Assembly (NCBI GenBank): GCA_023248365.1
Contig: JAHFER010000008.1
Location: 1 to 8,099, forward strand
Length of the DNA stretch: 8,099 nt
DNA from: Nitrospirota bacterium
GTDB lineage: Bacteria > Nitrospirota > 9FT-COMBO-42-15 > HDB-SIOI813
Direction of reading: 5' to 3'
In this document: one piece after another, positions 5,687-8,099 of the stretch
Position numbering within the stretch: the stretch's first letter is position 1
Layout: the number at the start of each line of letters is the position of its first letter
The notes under the pieces: model-generated
What the model was told of the DNA's origin: nothing
Database searches by the model: none
Seen by the model: the letters and a program-made list of their open reading frames with translations, nothing else
Translations under genes and position numbers: made by a program

Positions 5687-6520
5687 TCACACCCTGTTAA
5701 ATTGCAGGCCCTGTGCAGCTGCAGTCATCAAGACCTTTGACGAACCGGATGAAAAAGCAGCTCCCATTCTGATTTTCTCTCTTATTTGGTGGAGCCTGTC
5801 TTCAACTATGGCAAGATCCTCAATAAGATGCTGCTCCTGCCCTGTAGGTTCGATCACAGAGGAAACTCCCCCATGTTTCATCACTATGCGCCTGCTTGCT
5901 GTAAGAGCAAGATACGGATCGTGTGTTACAAGAATAACTGCCTTGTTGCCTCCCTGAAGAGACTGGATGACACGGTCTTTGAAGATACCTGCGTTTTCTA
6001 TCTCATCAAGCAGGAGTATCGGGGTATCGCCGATTACAAGTGCATCTGCAATCATGAGAGCCCGGGTCTGGCCTCCGGATAAACCGCTCATCCGGCTTTT
6101 GAGGCTGATCTCTTCTCCGGTAAATGTATTTGCAAGATTTATTGTCTCGTCAAGCAAGTCTTCCCTGCCGGGTCGCCTTGCTCTTATATGCATCAGCATA
6201 AATGCTTCGACTGAGAGGTCTGCAAGACAGCGTGTGTTCTGGGTTATCAGGGAAATTGGTTTGAAGGCCGGTTCCCGTACGAAGGATTCGGGAGGTTCCT
6301 CCCCATTGATAAGGATCCGTCTGCCTGTTACACTGTCTCCCTGTGCAAGGTTTTCAATATCATTAATTAAAGCTGATTTTCCCGAGCCTGTTGGACCTAC
6401 AATTGAGAGGGTATCCCCTGGCCTTATTTCTATGCTTTCAAATCCTTCCTGTTCTCCAAATCTGTTTTTTCCAGATTGAATGGTAAGAGTGAATTGTTGT
6501 GGAGTGAATTGTTGCATCAT
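5687..6520 (-). CDS. Stand-alone ABC-type ATPase, first gene of marker 16 operon
   Basis: A 277-residue protein with all core ABC elements: Walker A GPTGSGKS (42-49), Q-loop Gln94 in LITQN, signature LSGGQ (147-151), Walker B ILLLDE (168-173) and H-loop His200 in VTHD. The D-loop after Walker B reads IENAGI instead of the usual SALD-like sequence. Residues 225-277 add a helical tail. There are no membrane segments, and no permease gene lies in the operon, so it is probably not a transporter subunit but a soluble ABC ATPase. The MCR-activation component AtwA is a known soluble ABC protein in methanogens, but it has two ABC domains and about twice this length. It heads the operon, with the GTPase 7 nt downstream. 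Two adjacent ATGs (6520 and 6517) could start it; no Shine-Dalgarno is seen, consistent with a leaderless or very short-leader transcript. Confidence 0.78.
   Translation of the reverse strand: MMQQFTPQQFTLTIQSGKNRFGEQEGFESIEIRPGDTLSIVGPTGSGKSALINDIENLAQGDSVTGRRILINGEEPPESFVREPAFKPISLITQNTRCLADLSVEAFMLMHIRARRPGREDLLDETINLANTFTGEEISLKSRMSGLSGGQTRALMIADALVIGDTPILLLDEIENAGIFKDRVIQSLQGGNKAVILVTHDPYLALTASRRIVMKHGGVSSVIEPTGQEQHLIEDLAIVEDRLHQIREKIRMGAAFSSGSSKVLMTAAAQGLQFNRV
6487..6514. repeat. 13-bp tandem direct repeat in the ATPase N-terminus
   Basis: GAGTGAATTGTTG occurs at 6487-6499 and again at 6502-6514, with a period of 15 bp. Because 15 is a multiple of three it duplicates five residues in frame (QQFTP then QQFTL), directly after the start codons. 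It is either a recent in-frame duplication or a sign that the true start lies slightly downstream. Confidence 0.7.
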
Positions 6521-6543
6521 GTAGTCAACTGTTTAGATCTGGC

Positions 6544-6553
6544 TTTTATAAAA
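6544..6553 (-). promoter_or_regulatory. Proximal TATA-like element of the marker 16 operon
   Basis: TTTTATAAAA centred about 28 bp before the ATG at 6520. With the usual archaeal distance of about 25 bp from TATA to transcript start, RNA would begin at or very near the ATG, which fits the missing ribosome binding site. Confidence 0.45.
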
Positions 6554-6554
6554 C

Positions 6555-6571
6555 TTTCCGTATTATGGAAA
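6555..6571. promoter_or_regulatory. 17-bp dyad between two TATA-like elements, possible operator
   Basis: TTTCCGTATTATGGAAA is symmetric around its centre except for one G-T pair. It overlaps a second imperfect dyad, GGAAAATATTATCC (6567-6580), and both lie inside a wider GGCTT/AAGCC pair (6541-6545 and 6585-6589). Nested symmetry right upstream of the proximal TATA element is what a repressor or activator site would look like. The regulator is unknown. Confidence 0.35.
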
Positions 6572-6598
6572 ATATTATCCTTTTAAGCCAAAATAAAA

Positions 6599-6606
6599 CA
6601 TATAAA
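6599..6606 (-). promoter_or_regulatory. Distal TATA-like element of the marker 16 operon
   Basis: On the minus strand TTTATATG (within CATTTATATG) is a good archaeal TATA match. Transcription from it would start near 6572-6575 and give a leader of about 50 nt containing the 6555-6571 dyad. Confidence 0.4.
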
Positions 6607-6671
6607 TGTCCATATTAGGCAAAAAATAGATAAAGATAGGAAAGAATCAACTAATTCAAAACGTTGAATTT

Positions 6672-6696
6672 ATTCCTCAGTAACTACCTGAGGAAT
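6672..6696 (-). terminator. Perfect 9-bp hairpin after the radical SAM gene
   Basis: ATTCCTCAG (6672-6680) and CTGAGGAAT (6688-6696) are exact reverse complements with a 7-nt loop, 70 nt beyond the radical SAM stop codon. A second smaller hairpin, AATTCAA/TTGAATT (6653-6670), follows at once on the minus strand. Together they could end the radical SAM transcript or weaken read-through into the marker 16 operon. Confidence 0.5.
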
Positions 6697-6765
6697 TACC
6701 ATTACAACAGCACGGATAGAAAATGGCTGATGGCTTCAAGTTTGAACTGAAATTAACCACACGAT

Positions 6766-7758
6766 TCAAATATCTATATGAGGTGTCAGGTCGCAGCCAG
6801 TGCAGAACAGGCACATTGTGCGCGATTCGTCTACACAGAGTGACTGACGGTCGAGCATATCTTTCAGCATGCTACCCAGTTTTAGAAGCCTTTCAGAGTC
6901 TGGCCTATTGATCTTCACCTCTTTTCTAAGAGGATGGGGGGATATAGGTCTGAGAATTGGAATTATACATCGGTCTGTAAGGTGCTTGATGCCTTTTCGG
7001 ACTGTCTCGTCACTTTCCCCAAGGCCAATTATAAAGTTTGAAGATACCCGGTTTCTGCCGAAAATATTCACTGCAGTGTCGAGCGCATCAAGAACTGTGT
7101 AAAGCGAGAGATCCGGACAAAAGCAACGGAAAAGTTTAGGATCCATTGTCTCAACATTGTATTTTACCTCGCATGCGCCTGCAGAATAAAGTTCTTCTGA
7201 TGAACCTGTTGTGGGATAGACAGACACACCTATTGGGAGATCATACTCACGTGTAAGCTGTTTTATGATATCTACTGCCCTCTGGACTTCTTTCTTTGGC
7301 GAGACCGCTACACCGCTGGTAAGGGAAATTGCCTTCAGTTCACCTGTTGCATGAGCTTCCGCAACCATCTGGAGAACCTTTGCGCTGTCTTTTATCCCGC
7401 CTTGCATTTTAGGTACAGGGCAAAACTGGCAATCATATACACATTTTTCGGATAATGTAATGTATGCCTGTTCCGGACAATGGCAGAGCGGACGTTCAAG
7501 TACTCCTCTGGCAATCACATCATCGCCTTTCATGACGACCACGTGTTCATCGTCCGGCACTGCACGCAAAGGAGAAAGATCATTAATTGTAAGTCTCACG
7601 CGCCTGTTTCCCGACCTGAGAAAAATTGACGACCCACCTGCTCCGGGTCCTGCTGTAGCCTTGCTCTTAAGCTGATTTGGAAGAAGGGATTTGTCTACCT
7701 GGACGCTCCCTATGCTTATCAGTTCTGCTTTGTTAGTTGCATTCAGTTCGATATCCAT
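6766..7758 (-). CDS. Radical SAM protein, biotin-synthase-related, with C-terminal Cys cluster
   Basis: A 330-residue enzyme. CVYDCQFC (106-113) is the CX3CX2C motif binding the [4Fe-4S] cluster that cleaves S-adenosylmethionine. Following strands fit a BioB/HydE-like barrel: ISLTSGVA (144-151), VSVYPTTG (178-185), KYNVETMDPKLF (199-210) and SNFIIGLGES (240-249). Residues 1-98 form an extra N-terminal domain ending in CHCPEQ (92-97). The C-terminus carries Cys308, then CLFCTGC (316-322), enough for an auxiliary cluster or metal site. I would place it with the biotin-synthase-related radical SAM group (COG2516, from memory). No methanogen biotin genes are near and the substrate is unknown. GAAGTG 7 nt before the ATG (7766-7771) is a fair ribosome binding site. 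It lies 245 bp upstream of the marker 16 operon on the same strand, with its own promoter and apparent terminator. Confidence 0.85.
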   Translation of the reverse strand: MDIELNATNKAELISIGSVQVDKSLLPNQLKSKATAGPGAGGSSIFLRSGNRRVRLTINDLSPLRAVPDDEHVVVMKGDDVIARGVLERPLCHCPEQAYITLSEKCVYDCQFCPVPKMQGGIKDSAKVLQMVAEAHATGELKAISLTSGVAVSPKKEVQRAVDIIKQLTREYDLPIGVSVYPTTGSSEELYSAGACEVKYNVETMDPKLFRCFCPDLSLYTVLDALDTAVNIFGRNRVSSNFIIGLGESDETVRKGIKHLTDRCIIPILRPISPHPLRKEVKINRPDSERLLKLGSMLKDMLDRQSLCVDESRTMCLFCTGCDLTPHIDI

Positions 7759-7782
7759 AATTATGCACTTCAGAGAAGCAAA

Positions 7783-7794
7783 ATACTGCAGTAT
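7783..7794. promoter_or_regulatory. 12-bp palindrome near the radical SAM transcript start
   Basis: ATACTGCAGTAT is a perfect palindrome 25-36 nt before the start codon and just downstream of the TATA-like element, so it would overlap the transcript start. That is a position where a bound protein would block transcription. Confidence 0.35.
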
Positions 7795-7801
7795 ATTTGC
7801 T

Positions 7802-7811
7802 AGATATATCT
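7802..7811 (-). promoter_or_regulatory. TATA-like element of the radical SAM gene
   Basis: AGATATATCT lies about 45 bp before the ATG at 7758, giving a predicted transcript start near 7780 and a leader of about 20 nt carrying GAAGTG. Other AT-rich stretches nearby could also serve. Confidence 0.4.
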
Positions 7812-7842
7812 GCTAATTACATTTATTGTGTACCAATTTAAT

Positions 7843-7905
7843 GTTTACAACTGTGAACATTATATGTTAACAATCGTGAACTAAGCAATATTAACAATTG
7901 TGAAT
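7843..7905. promoter_or_regulatory. Array of three 16-bp dyad repeats, probable operator
   Basis: Three related 16-mers occur in the same orientation: GTTTACAACTGTGAAC (7843-7858), GTTAACAATCGTGAAC (7866-7881) and ATTAACAATTGTGAAT (7890-7905). Starts are 23 and 24 bp apart. Each has internal dyad symmetry, most complete in the third (seven of eight base pairs). A degenerate fourth copy (ATTGTGTAC near 7825-7833) may precede them. They sit about 30 bp upstream of the TATA-like element of the radical SAM gene, where an activator would bind; they could also serve a promoter not visible here. The binding protein is unknown. Confidence 0.6.
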
Positions 7906-8028
7906 TAAAAAGGTTATGATGAAATCCGATGTATAGACTAAATTGAATACTAAAAAACGAATGTTTTTATAAAGGAACTGAAAATACTCAAGATTCTTAA
8001 ATTAGATTTATGTGCCTAATTAAAAGCA

Positions 8029-8046
8029 AGCCACGCTTTTGTGGCT
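8029..8046 (-). terminator. Hairpin after the gene at the right edge
   Basis: AGCCAC (8029-8034) and GTGGCT (8041-8046) form a 6-bp GC-rich stem with a 6-nt loop. On the minus strand it begins 6 nt after a TAA and is followed by TTGCTTTTAATTA, which suits a transcript end for a gene lying mostly beyond 8099. Confidence 0.45.
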
Positions 8047-8052
8047 GGAATT

Positions 8053-8099
8053 TTAGTTTAATTTTATCCTTGCAGATTTTACTGCATTTTCGCTAACTA
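8053..8099 (-). CDS. Possible C-terminal end of a gene from beyond the right edge
   Basis: On the minus strand a frame enters at the edge and ends with TAA at 8055-8053, giving 14 residues, VSENAVKSARIKLN. The other two frames stop within the first six codons. The amphipathic, basic composition and the hairpin directly after the stop codon make a genuine gene end plausible. Too short to assign a family. Confidence 0.3.
   Translation of the reverse strand, partial: VSENAVKSARIKLN

Larger units (their letters stand above)
7759..8052. other. Promoter region of the radical SAM gene
   Basis: This stretch of about 290 bp is non-coding on both strands. Reading toward the radical SAM gene it holds the hairpin that ends the neighbouring gene (8029-8046), about 120 bp in which I see nothing, three 16-bp dyad repeats (7843-7905), a TATA-like element (7802-7811), a 12-bp palindrome (7783-7794) and the ribosome binding site (7766-7771). 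Confidence 0.6.

Noticed and set aside
5967..6479. Plus-strand open frame of 170 codons
   Set aside because: It lies wholly antisense to the ABC ATPase gene, whose Walker A, signature and Walker B motifs are unmistakable. The composition (Ser, Arg and Ile rich) is typical of an antisense shadow.
5687..6520. Identity as AtwA, the MCR activation component A2
   Set aside because: AtwA has two ABC domains and about twice the length; only one set of motifs is present here.
6766..7758. Identity as HmdB or Mmp10
   Set aside because: As I recall, HmdB has a CX5CX2C motif and Mmp10 is larger and binds a corrinoid. This protein has CX3CX2C, 330 residues, and no hmd or mcr genes beside it.
7843..7905. 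CRISPR array
   Set aside because: The repeats are only 16 bp, imperfect, and spaced by 7-8 bp; they are dyad-symmetric like operator sites.

Overview
The window looks like chromosome of a methanogenic archaeon, most likely Methanosarcina or a close relative. The evidence is an AT-rich genome with long intergenic gaps, archaeal-style TATA elements, an archaeal ThiI without a rhodanese domain, and a gene matching the methanogen-restricted 'methanogenesis marker 16' family (an HcyBio/DUF39 domain fused to a ferredoxin domain). I could run no search, so family names come from motifs and recall.

Left part (1-3074). The window opens inside the 3' end of a plus-strand gene resembling a nitrate/sulfonate/taurine-type ABC substrate-binding protein. 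A gap of about 470 bp follows, with two inverted repeats and one possible small ORF or gene remnant. Next, all on the minus strand, are a small zinc-ribbon-like/TM2-like membrane protein and thiI (tRNA 4-thiouridine synthesis). The gap between them holds a 170-bp segment bounded by 14-bp near-perfect inverted repeats, resembling a MITE or IS remnant. Upstream of thiI is a second, 90-bp inverted-repeat segment.

Centre (3075-6520). Four minus-strand genes form a tight operon, in transcription order: a stand-alone ABC-type ATPase with no permease, a CobW/HypB/UreG-like (SIMIBI) GTPase rich in Cys motifs, a protein with an N-terminal [4Fe-4S] domain, and the marker 16 metalloprotein. Spacings are 7 nt, then a 1-nt overlap, then a 4-nt ATGA overlap, so translation is probably coupled. 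The operon is preceded by two TATA-like elements and nested dyads.

Right part (6521-8099). Upstream on the same strand is a biotin-synthase-related radical SAM protein with an extra C-terminal Cys cluster. Its promoter region has a TATA-like element, a 12-bp palindrome just downstream of it, and an array of three 16-bp dyad-symmetric repeats spaced 23-24 bp apart upstream of it. The window closes with a hairpin and what looks like the last codons of another minus-strand gene.

Working together (inference). Two NTPases, two Fe-S proteins and a radical SAM enzyme side by side suggest a maturation or cofactor-biosynthesis system. HcyBio proteins are known for reductive conversion of an aldehyde to a thiol (aspartate semialdehyde to homocysteine). 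A marker 16 protein is therefore a good candidate for a similar thiol-forming step in coenzyme M or coenzyme B synthesis, with the GTPase, ATPase and Fe-S protein supplying metal, sulfur or electrons. The roles of the four partner proteins are not established by anything visible here.
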